Below are positions 31,674 to 37,704 of a DNA stretch of 37,704 nucleotides, in pieces. The stretch is taken from contig JAZNLK010000189.1 of the NCBI GenBank assembly GCA_045579055.1, forward strand, positions 1 to 37,704. Direction: 5' to 3'. A program made the translations under genes and the position numbers. Each line of letters begins with the position of its first letter. The first letter of the stretch is position 1. This stretch comes from SIG440 sp045579055 (GTDB lineage: Bacteria; Bacillota; Clostridia; Monoglobales; Monoglobaceae). Below the pieces are notes generated by a model. That model worked only from the letters and a program-made list of their open reading frames with translations. It made no database searches and was not told where the DNA came from.

Positions 31674-32422
31674 TATTTATTCTCCTTTTTCTGTATTTTC
31701 CGTGACTTGCGGACAGCAAAAACAAATTTTGGCAACGCCGCATATCTTCCGATTCTGGAAGGCTGCTTCAGCAGCCTGTAAAGCCACTCAAGATTCAACT
31801 TAATAAAAATCTTCGGAGCTCGCTTTGCAGTTCCCGCAAAAACATCCAATGTTCCGCCAACTCCCATACACAAATTAACATCCAGCTCATCCTTATGCTT
31901 TGCAATCCACTTTTCCTGCTTCGGAGCACCGAGACAAACCAAAAGGAGCTTCGCCCCCGAAGCGTTGATTTCTTCTACAATTCCCGGCTCATCCTCCGGC
32001 TTGAAATAACCGTCATGGGTCCCCACAACAGAAATCCCCGGATATTTTTCACCCAGCTTATCCTTTGCGGTTTCGGCAACACCCGGCTTTGCCCCGAAAA
32101 GGAACACACCATCACCGCTTTTCGCAAGTCTTTCAAGCAAAGCACAAACAAGGTCAAAGCCTGCCACTCGTTCAGGTACGGGCTGTTTCAGAATTTTGGA
32201 GGCATAAACAACTCCAATTCCGTCAGCCGTACACAGATTGGCTGAATTAAGAATTTCTTTTAGCTCCGCATCCTCACGGGCACGCATAATAATCTCCGGA
32301 TTGGGAGTAAAAATCATAGAAACCCCTTCCGATTTAACCATACTCTCCGCGGCATCCACAGCCATCTCAAAGGTTATGCTGTCAACATTAACGCCCAGTA
32401 TTTCAATTGTATTTCTTGACAT
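31673..32422 (-). CDS. tagA: WecG/TagA/CpsF family glycosyltransferase
   Basis: The 249-residue product matches the GT26 family: T39 in FTPNPEII, D67 in ADGIGVV, CLGAPKQEKWI, and GVGGTLDVFAGT. T39 and D67 correspond to the two active-site residues identified in Thermoanaerobacter TagA. This type adds N-acetylmannosamine to lipid-linked GlcNAc at the start of wall polymer assembly. With CsaB-type pyruvyl transfer it forms the known pattern of secondary wall polymer synthesis in SLH-layer bacteria. Here csaB is 28 kb away, so cooperation is inference. Confidence 0.92.
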   Translation of the reverse strand: MSRNTIEILGVNVDSITFEMAVDAAESMVKSEGVSMIFTPNPEIIMRAREDAELKEILNSANLCTADGIGVVYASKILKQPVPERVAGFDLVCALLERLAKSGDGVFLFGAKPGVAETAKDKLGEKYPGISVVGTHDGYFKPEDEPGIVEEINASGAKLLLVCLGAPKQEKWIAKHKDELDVNLCMGVGGTLDVFAGTAKRAPKIFIKLNLEWLYRLLKQPSRIGRYAALPKFVFAVRKSRKIQKKENK

Positions 32423-32470
32423 TAAATCATCCCTTTCTCAGGGACAAAGTTCAGTCCCTTATTCTGTCCA

Positions 32471-33139
32471 TCAATCCAGGTTCCAGTCAATCCCCGTCTG
32501 CCCCACCGATTCCAAAAAAGCATTGGCACCCGAAAAATGTCCGCACCCGAAAAATCCGTTATATGCAGAAAGTGGGCTGGGATGAACACTTTCAAAAATC
32601 TTATGTGCAGGATTTGTAATGAAGGCCTTCTTCTGACGGGCATTTGCACCCCAAAGCAGAAAAGCCATAGGCTTTTTGCGTTCATTCAGAAGCTGAATAA
32701 CCCTGTCGGTAAAAAGTTCCCAACCGGCACCCTTGTGACTGTTGGCTTCCCCTGCACGCACAGTAAGAACTGCATTAAGCAAAAGAACTCCCTGCTCTGC
32801 CCAGTGGGTAAGCTGACCGTGCCCCGGAAACTCAATTCCCAATTCATCGTGAATTTCCTTGAAGATATTTTTAAGCGATGGTGGCGGCTCGACACCTTTT
32901 TTAACCGAAAAGCTAAGACCATGCGCTTGCCCCGGTCCGTGATAAGGGTCCTGACCGATTATAACCACCTTCACGTCATTATATGACGTGTACCGCAAAG
33001 CATTGAATATATCATACATATCCGGGTAAACCGTACGGCTGTTATATTCTTTGGCAAGAAAGCTACGTAGCTTCACATAATAAGGCTTTTCGAACTCACC
33101 CTCAAGCATAGCATCCCACTCATTACCTATATTAACCAC
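32471..33139 (-). CDS. ung: Uracil-DNA glycosylase
   Basis: Family 1 UDG with the catalytic D64 in GQDPYHGPGQAHGLSF and HPSPLSAYNGFFGCGHF with the second active-site histidine. It removes uracil from DNA. The GTG at 33139 is chosen because AAAGGAG lies about 10 bases upstream and the product, 222 residues, is then of normal length. The longer frame would run into the hairpin repeat, whose translation gives a nonsense extension. Confidence 0.95.
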   Translation of the reverse strand: MVNIGNEWDAMLEGEFEKPYYVKLRSFLAKEYNSRTVYPDMYDIFNALRYTSYNDVKVVIIGQDPYHGPGQAHGLSFSVKKGVEPPPSLKNIFKEIHDELGIEFPGHGQLTHWAEQGVLLLNAVLTVRAGEANSHKGAGWELFTDRVIQLLNERKKPMAFLLWGANARQKKAFITNPAHKIFESVHPSPLSAYNGFFGCGHFSGANAFLESVGQTGIDWNLD

Positions 33140-33176
33140 CGTTGGCTCACTCCTTTTATTATATATTCTTCTCAAA

Positions 33177-33240
33177 TTGCACAACTTCAAACACGAACGA
33201 CACCTTGTGTTTGTGAATGCGCGGAAGTCGTGCAAGATGA
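33177..33240. repeat. Copy C of the dispersed hairpin repeat
   Basis: TTGCACAACTTC (33177-33188) pairs with GAAGTCGTGCAA (33224-33235) with one mismatch that becomes G-U on the minus strand. Inside, AAACAC/GTGTTT forms a second stem. The element ends AAGATGAG, like the other copies, and sits directly before ung. Confidence 0.72.
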
Positions 33241-33285
33241 GTTGTTTCCGCACCTGCTCTCCCATCGGCAAAATTTTTGCTTAGA

Positions 33286-33351
33286 TTGTGCGACTTCAAA
33301 CACGAGCTATACTTTGTGTATGTGAGTGTGCGGAAGTCGTGCAAGATGAGT
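33286..33351. repeat. Copy B of the dispersed hairpin repeat
   Basis: TTGTGCGACTTC (33286-33297) pairs with GAAGTCGTGCAA (33333-33344). Together with copy C it forms a tandem pair about 109 bp apart in the ung-acyl-CoA synthetase gap, ending AAGATGAGTGA. Copies B and C account for most of the 222-bp space between these two genes. Confidence 0.72.
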
Positions 33352-33361
33352 GAAAATTTTT

Positions 33362-34978
33362 TTATCGGCTCTGTCTCTTGATTTTCTTTGTTGTAGTCTT
33401 TTCAAATTCGGTATCTCTGAAAAGAACTCGCTTAATCTGCTTCATAGGCGGCAGAACATCATTAAGTGACTGAACATCCTTTTTTATTCTATCCTTTTCT
33501 TCGGGCGTTTCGGTATAAATCTCGGCACAGATAACATCATCCTCACCGAAAACAACAACTTCATTTACACCTTCAACCTGCTGAAGAATAACATTTTCAA
33601 TTTCTTCGGGGTAAACGTTCTTGCCGTTGCTGAGAATGATAATATTCTTGATTCTTCCGCTTATGTGAACAAAACCGTTCTCATCAATGGTTCCGATATC
33701 ACCGGTTCTGAACCAGCCATCGGGAAGGAATACCTTTTCTGTCGCTTCGGGATTATTATAGTAACCCATCATAACGTGATCGCCCTTAACAATGATTTCA
33801 CCCTCACCGTCTTCGTTGGGCTCATAAATTTTTACTTCTGTTTCGGGAATGGGCAAACCTGCCGCACCAAACAGGAACTTCTTGTTTCTGTCGACCGAAA
33901 CAATTGGCGAACACTCTGTAATTCCGTAACCGTTTATAATTGCGATGCCCACATCGTCAAAGCCCTTTGCATATTTAATGTCAAGAGGTGCACCACCGGC
34001 AATAAGCAGTTCAAGATTGCCACCAAAGCCTTTTTTAACAGACTTGAAAAATACTTTTCTAAGGTCAATACCAACTTTTCTGAGAGCGTTGCTGATTTTA
34101 ATCATTCTCTTCAGAAGCTTTTCCTTGCCCTGTTTCTTAACAGTTTTCCAAAGGGTCTTATAGAAGGTCTCCACAAACAGCGGAACAACGCACATATGAC
34201 GAGGATGTGCCTTTTCGATATCCTTCAGAATAGATTTCAGGCTCTGATTGATATAAATAAACCAACCTCTGTGAAGCTGACAAAGAATATTCGCTGTGAA
34301 ACCAAATGTATGGTGCAAAGGAAGAACAAGCACAGAACCGTTTGGCTGTTCAAAGTTACGGCAACTGTTGTACGTATCAAAAGCCAGATTCTTGTGATTC
34401 AGCATAACCCCCTTGGGATCACCTGTTGTTCCGGAGGTATAAATAATCGTACAAAGAGCATCAACATCAATTACGTTCTTTTCATAATCATCGTTGCCCT
34501 CAGCAATCATATTGCTTCCCTGTTCAAGACAGTCTCCGAAATCCTTTATGGAAATATATCTTTCAACCGACACATTCGCTTTAATTTCTTCAATAAGTGC
34601 AGCCTTTGACTCAGCATAAACAAAGGTGCTTGCTCCACTATTATTGATAAGATTGGTAACTTCAGGAGCCCCAAGCTCCTTGTCAATGGGAACAATAATT
34701 CTCGAAGTATTTACAGTTGCAAAGTATGTAACAACCCACTCATAGCTGTTTTCACCCATAACCGCAACCTTATCGCCTTTTTCAAGACCGATAGCCGAGA
34801 AGTATGTGCCCAGCGCATATACGTCATTTTTGAACTGAGCATAATCCACAACAATTTCTTCACCGTTTCTTTCAAACATAAAGGCAGGCTGTTCGGCATA
34901 TTTTTCGCCTATTATATCCACAAATTCCTTCAGGTTCTTAAACTCCGGCACATCATACAAGTGGTAATCTTTCATCAT
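33362..34978 (-). CDS. AMP-dependent long-chain acyl-CoA synthetase
   Basis: The 538-residue product has the adenylate-forming signature IIYTSGTTGDPKGVM, then INGYGITECSP, and GWFRTGDIG, SGRIKNIIILSNGKNVYPEEIE near the end, with a C-terminal catalytic lysine region TTKKIKR. It would activate a fatty acid to acyl-CoA through acyl-AMP. The ribosome binding site AAAGGA lies in the last codons of the preceding DUF624 gene (gap 1 bp), so they are co-translated. Whether fatty acids or another acid is the substrate cannot be told. Confidence 0.93.
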   Translation of the reverse strand: MMKDYHLYDVPEFKNLKEFVDIIGEKYAEQPAFMFERNGEEIVVDYAQFKNDVYALGTYFSAIGLEKGDKVAVMGENSYEWVVTYFATVNTSRIIVPIDKELGAPEVTNLINNSGASTFVYAESKAALIEEIKANVSVERYISIKDFGDCLEQGSNMIAEGNDDYEKNVIDVDALCTIIYTSGTTGDPKGVMLNHKNLAFDTYNSCRNFEQPNGSVLVLPLHHTFGFTANILCQLHRGWFIYINQSLKSILKDIEKAHPRHMCVVPLFVETFYKTLWKTVKKQGKEKLLKRMIKISNALRKVGIDLRKVFFKSVKKGFGGNLELLIAGGAPLDIKYAKGFDDVGIAIINGYGITECSPIVSVDRNKKFLFGAAGLPIPETEVKIYEPNEDGEGEIIVKGDHVMMGYYNNPEATEKVFLPDGWFRTGDIGTIDENGFVHISGRIKNIIILSNGKNVYPEEIENVILQQVEGVNEVVVFGEDDVICAEIYTETPEEKDRIKKDVQSLNDVLPPMKQIKRVLFRDTEFEKTTTKKIKRQSR

Positions 34979-34979
34979 T

Positions 34980-35927
34980 TTACATCAATCCTTTCGATTT
35001 TTCATTTTCTTCCAGGTCTTTGGTTTCAAGCCTGTCAAGCATATATTTCTTTATAGTGTTGTTGGCAACAAAATTAATTATAAATCCGGTCAATCCCTGG
35101 AAGACAAGCAAAGCCAACAGAACATAAATGGTCCAGTAACCCATTGAGCCACCGAGACCCGTTATGGTCATTCCCAGATACGGCATAAATCCGTGTATCA
35201 CAAAGGTCAATATCAACGCCAGTATATTCCACGGAAGCGAAAGAATAACCAGCAAAAATGCATTTTTGAAAATATCCTTGAGCTTGAGTCTGAACGTAAC
35301 CATAAGCTGATAAATATAAAAATGCATCATAGTGTACGCCAGGAACACAAAAGCGATAACATACTTCAAAAATCCCATTGGTCCACCCTGAGTTGAGTAG
35401 AACAGAAATGCCTGAATGAGAAGAAACAGCATCACAACGTCAATAATCCACACAACAATTGACTGCTTGATATTGCTCACTGTGTGTTCCCAGAAGTCGC
35501 TCCAGGGCCACGCATATTCCTCACGAGCATAATTTCTCAACACGTAGGTGTAACCTGCCGAGACAGGTCCCGACCCCCACAAAGCAGCAACCATAAGGCT
35601 GATAATAATTCTGATAATGAAATCAAGAGTGGTCTGATAAGCAAGAAGAACCCCCGGTTCCTCAGCCATTGCCCCTATTGACATCAATATATGGGCAAGA
35701 TACGGTCTCAGAACATTTCCGATATGCGATGTAATCAAGCCTGAAACAAACCACGTTACAATCAGAGTCGGAATACTAAGCAGAAGGAAAATAATTCCCA
35801 CCTGACAAATATTCCAGAACTTTCTTCCATACAATTCAATAAAAAGCCTGAAACCCTTTTTTTCATCACTGGTTTTATGCTTTATTTCCTTGCCCTCACG
35901 TGCAAGAGCACCTTTGAACAGTTGCAC
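34980..35927 (-). CDS. DUF624 (YesL-like) membrane protein
   Basis: From the GTG at 35927, 7 bases after GGGAGG, the product is 315 residues; an upstream in-frame TTG at 35942 overlaps that site. It has about six membrane helices and the family pattern FWNICQVGIIFLLLSIPTL near the start and KDIFKNAFLLVILSLPWN later. DUF624 proteins are of unknown function, often beside sugar-uptake genes. Here it accompanies an acyl-CoA synthetase instead. At 315 residues it is longer than the usual 200-220. Confidence 0.85.
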   Translation of the reverse strand: MQLFKGALAREGKEIKHKTSDEKKGFRLFIELYGRKFWNICQVGIIFLLLSIPTLIVTWFVSGLITSHIGNVLRPYLAHILMSIGAMAEEPGVLLAYQTTLDFIIRIIISLMVAALWGSGPVSAGYTYVLRNYAREEYAWPWSDFWEHTVSNIKQSIVVWIIDVVMLFLLIQAFLFYSTQGGPMGFLKYVIAFVFLAYTMMHFYIYQLMVTFRLKLKDIFKNAFLLVILSLPWNILALILTFVIHGFMPYLGMTITGLGGSMGYWTIYVLLALLVFQGLTGFIINFVANNTIKKYMLDRLETKDLEENEKSKGLM

Positions 35928-35948
35928 AACAATACCTCCCAAAAACTT

Positions 35949-36404
35949 TTATTCAACAAAAACCAAATCTTTGATTTTTTCAAGAACCTTTTCACCGATG
36001 CCCTCAACATTCAGCAAATCTTCAACACTCCTGAAGCCACCCATCTGTGTTCTGGCATCAACAATAGCTTTCGCCCTGACTTCGCCTATTTCCGGCAAAG
36101 AATCCAGCAACTCTTCATCTGCCGAATTAATGTCAATCTTTCCGTCCCGAACCGCCGAAGGCTTCGCCTCTGCCCGCTGTGATTTTACCCCGGCATCGGT
36201 ATCCGATACTTCTTTCCCCTTCAACAGATTTTGTGAACAATTGACTTCACGTTCAATGAGCAAAAATGCAGTGACCAAAAGAGACAAAACAATGATAAAC
36301 ACCGGAATAAACACAAGTGCAGAAACCCTCTTTTCCGCTCTGATGCTCCGTTCCTGTCTCCTCAAAAAGGCCTCGGTTGCAGATATTTCCCGGATATCTT
36401 TCAA
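35949..36404 (-). CDS. ComEA-like helix-hairpin-helix protein
   Basis: The 151-residue product has a membrane helix at about 29-49, a variable linker, and a double HhH domain from about 89: KIDINSADEELLDSLPEIG, RAKAIVDAR, GFRSVEDLLNVEGIG. This matches ComEA, the DNA receptor of natural transformation, but lacks the SLBB domain before the HhH found in B. subtilis ComEA. The start is TTG with GAGGTGAT about 10 bases upstream. No other competence gene is adjacent, so a role in DNA uptake is plausible but unproven. Confidence 0.88.
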   Translation of the reverse strand: MKDIREISATEAFLRRQERSIRAEKRVSALVFIPVFIIVLSLLVTAFLLIEREVNCSQNLLKGKEVSDTDAGVKSQRAEAKPSAVRDGKIDINSADEELLDSLPEIGEVRAKAIVDARTQMGGFRSVEDLLNVEGIGEKVLEKIKDLVFVE

Positions 36405-36467
36405 TGTTTCATCACCTCAGCAAAATCCGGCAATCGCCCACAAGATAAAAATACTCCATTTTGTATC

Positions 36468-36496
36468 ATTATAACACAAATTTTTATCAAATACAA
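36468..36496 (-). promoter_or_regulatory. Sigma-A promoter for the ComEA-like gene
   Basis: On the minus strand TTGTAT (36491-36496) and a perfect TATAAT (36468-36473) are 17 bp apart. DUF624 and the acyl-CoA synthetase follow in the same direction and may share it. Confidence 0.78.
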
Positions 36497-36550
36497 CCTT
36501 TTTTGCAAAAACAAGCATAACTCAATGTGCATTTTCATTTTTCATCTATT

Positions 36551-36694
36551 GTCATTCTGAGCACCGGAGTGTTAAGAAAGTATGCCGTTGGCATATTTTT
36601 AACGTAGGATTGTAAAAAGCGTGAGCTTTTTACTGATAAGAAAAACTCTTTGAGTTTTTGCATAAAAATACATATGCGAAGTCGAAGAATCTTA
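36551..36694. repeat. Composite multi-hairpin intergenic repeat
   Basis: Bounded by GTCATTCTGAGC on the left and GTCGAAGAATCTT on the right, it contains four separate palindromes: TATGCC/GGCATA (36581-36595), TAAAAAGC/GCTTTTTA (36613-36632), AAAAACTC/GAGTTTTT (36641-36659) and GCATA/TATGC (36660-36677). Stem sequences are unrelated to each other. The right boundary is shared with the element at 24821-24881. Confidence 0.72.
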
Positions 36695-36720
36695 AACCCA
36701 CACATTGGTATACAGGCAAC

Positions 36721-36756
36721 AAAAAAAGCTGCATCAAACATAATGTTCGACACAAC
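36721..36756 (-). terminator. Terminator of rpmF
   Basis: On the minus strand GTTGTGTCGAACA pairs with TGTTTGATGCAGC over 13 positions, four as G-U, with a 3-nt loop and a following run of seven T. G-U pairs on this strand only show that it is built for minus-strand transcripts. Confidence 0.85.
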
Positions 36757-36776
36757 TTCTTCCATCTTGTAAAAAT

Positions 36777-36956
36777 TTACGCCTCTGTTTTTACAACTTC
36801 TTTTCCGTTGTAATATCCGCAAGCTTTGCAAACTCTGTGAGGCATTTTGTAATCACCGCAGTTGGGGCAAGCCACCATTCCGGGTACCAAAAGCTTCCAG
36901 TTGGCTCTTCTCTTATCTCTTCTGGCTTTAGAAGTCTTTCTCTTTGGAACTGCCAT
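36777..36956 (-). CDS. rpmF: 50S ribosomal protein L32
   Basis: The 59-residue product from ATG 36956 starts MAVPKRKTSKARRDKRRANW, the conserved L32 beginning, and has the four-cysteine zinc ribbon C30, C33, C43, C46. GAGGTG lies about 9 bases upstream. The longer frame adds unrelated residues. Its usual partner, the DUF177 gene, precedes it. Confidence 0.98.
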   Translation of the reverse strand: MAVPKRKTSKARRDKRRANWKLLVPGMVACPNCGDYKMPHRVCKACGYYNGKEVVKTEA

Positions 36957-37015
36957 AGTAAAATACACCTCTTTCCGATCAAAATAATTTAAACAAGGCA
37001 ACCGCCCTGCATCAT

Positions 37016-37513
37016 CTACAAAAGTTTATCCAGAATATCAAATCTGGGATCTGTGGGTCTGTTGTCACAACAACAATCCGATTGGTTGAGATTTTGTCCA
37101 CAATTGGGGCACAAACCCTTGCATTCTTCGTGGCACAGACGCTTTGTTGGAAGATTGACAATCACGTTTGCCGGAACGATATCGTCAATTTCAATGGCCG
37201 TCCCCGAAAGAATCACAGCATCGGGATTATTATCATCCTGAACCCTTGCGTCTTCCTTCTTGAAGACTTCTTCAAAAGAACATTCAAAATCCGCCTCAAA
37301 GGTTTCACAGCATCTGTCGCATTGGTATTCCATTCTACAGGAAGCTTTGGCTTTAAGCTCAATGCAACCGCCAATATTAACGAATTCACCAACAACAGAA
37401 ACGGGAGTCAGAAACCTGGCACCGTTTTCCTCACGCTCCGAAAAATCAAGCTCTAAATTGAGTGGAAGCCGTCTTCCGTCAGCGTTAAGAATAGGTAGCA
37501 AATCAAACTTCAT
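37016..37513 (-). CDS. DUF177 (YceD-like) protein linked to 23S rRNA/L32
   Basis: From ATG 37513 (AAAGGA 8 bases upstream; a TTG six bases earlier is less likely) the product is 165 residues. It has the family CxxC in MEYQCDRC, a second cysteine cluster CHEECKGLCPNC and the end PTDPRFDILDKLL. The family almost always precedes rpmF, and YceD homologues in bacteria and plants are needed for 23S rRNA accumulation. The precise activity is unknown. Confidence 0.94.
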   Translation of the reverse strand: MKFDLLPILNADGRRLPLNLELDFSEREENGARFLTPVSVVGEFVNIGGCIELKAKASCRMEYQCDRCCETFEADFECSFEEVFKKEDARVQDDNNPDAVILSGTAIEIDDIVPANVIVNLPTKRLCHEECKGLCPNCGQNLNQSDCCCDNRPTDPRFDILDKLL

Positions 37514-37538
37514 CTTCAATATCCTTTAAAAAGAAATG

Positions 37539-37614
37539 TGGTGGGCACAATAGGGCTCGAACCTATGACCCTCTGCTTGTAAGGCAGATGCTCTCCCAGC
37601 TGAGCTATGCGCCC
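37539..37614 (-). tRNA. tRNA-Val (anticodon UAC)
   Basis: The minus strand folds as a full cloverleaf: acceptor GGGCGCA with TGTGCCC (one G-U), D arm GCTC/GAGC, anticodon arm TCTGC/GCAGA with loop CTTACAA, T arm ATAGG/CCTAT with TTCGAGC, discriminator A and an encoded CCA. The anticodon TAC is at 37579-37581 on the plus-strand complement. It lies 25 bp upstream of the DUF177 gene. Confidence 0.97.
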
Positions 37615-37651
37615 ACATCCTTGCTGAAACAAAACATCCTTTAAAAAAATA

Positions 37652-37704
37652 TGGTGGGCACAATAGGGCTCGAACCTATGACCCTCTGCTTGTAAGGCAG
37701 ATGC
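37652..37704 (-). tRNA. tRNA-Val (anticodon UAC), second copy, cut by the window end
   Basis: The visible 53 of 76 bases are identical to the tRNA at 37539-37614, including the CCA end and the anticodon (37692-37694). The two are a tandem pair 113 bp apart. The 5' part lies outside the window. Confidence 0.95.

Larger units (their letters stand above)
36405..36776. other. 372-bp non-coding interval between rpmF and the ComEA-like gene
   Basis: This gap holds, from left to right on the plus strand, the promoter of the ComEA-like gene (36468-36496), a structured repeat with four hairpins (36551-36694) and the rpmF terminator (36721-36756). I see no protein-coding frame in it. Confidence 0.8.

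Noticed and set aside
33159..33344. Minus-strand frame of 61 codons before ung
   Set aside because: It consists entirely of two copies of a hairpin repeat and has no good start signal.

Overview
The window looks like core chromosome of an endospore-forming Gram-positive bacterium of the class Clostridia, most like the Oscillospiraceae/Ruminococcaceae. The reasons are the yqfC-yqfD-phoH-ybeY-dgkA-era-yqzL-recO cluster, ylbJ, consensus sigma-A promoters with 17-bp spacers, strong GGAGG ribosome binding sites, frequent TTG and GTG starts, a pyrophosphate-type phosphofructokinase, a queT-family transporter, and several families of short intergenic hairpin repeats. No phage, transposase, CRISPR array or plasmid gene was found. 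The family-level placement is inference.

Layout. 1-3745 (+): the RNA-binding protein YhbY, an LCP cell-wall ligase with a perfect sigma-A promoter, and a large fusion of a GT4 glycosyltransferase with a CsaB-type pyruvyl transferase. 3822-5813 (-): a secreted leucine-rich-repeat surface protein. 5961-10545 (-): alaS, hinT and citrate synthase, separated by two structured repeat elements. The one between hinT and citrate synthase is an array of unrelated small hairpins joined by a constant 7-nt linker. 10676-17290 (-): a NUDIX hydrolase, a QueG-like iron-sulfur protein, and the recO/yqzL/era/dgkA/ybeY/phoH/yqfD/yqfC cluster. ylbJ (+) diverges from yqfC. 18684-21215 (-): a D,D-carboxypeptidase, tsaB and tsaE. 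21419-24753: dCMP deaminase (+), PPi-type PFK (-), an SDR oxidoreductase (+) and queT (+), the last with a structured leader that may be a preQ1 riboswitch.

24912-27242 (-): three small zinc-ribbon membrane proteins, two of them tandem paralogues, each with its own promoter and terminator, function unknown. 27320-33139 (-): rodA, trmR, mltG, a CPBP protease, a DJ-1/PfpI protein, tagA and ung. 33362-37513 (-): acyl-CoA synthetase, a DUF624 membrane protein, a ComEA-like HhH protein, rpmF and the DUF177 gene, followed by two tandem tRNA-Val(UAC) genes, the second cut by the window end.

Together the genes cover envelope construction (LCP, CsaB fusion, TagA, RodA, MltG, carboxypeptidase, undecaprenol/diacylglycerol kinase), translation and tRNA modification (AlaRS, TsaB, TsaE, TrmR, YbeY, Era, L32), and DNA maintenance (RecO, Ung). 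The least explained parts are the hairpin array at 7353-7494, the zinc-ribbon membrane proteins, and the dispersed structured repeats.
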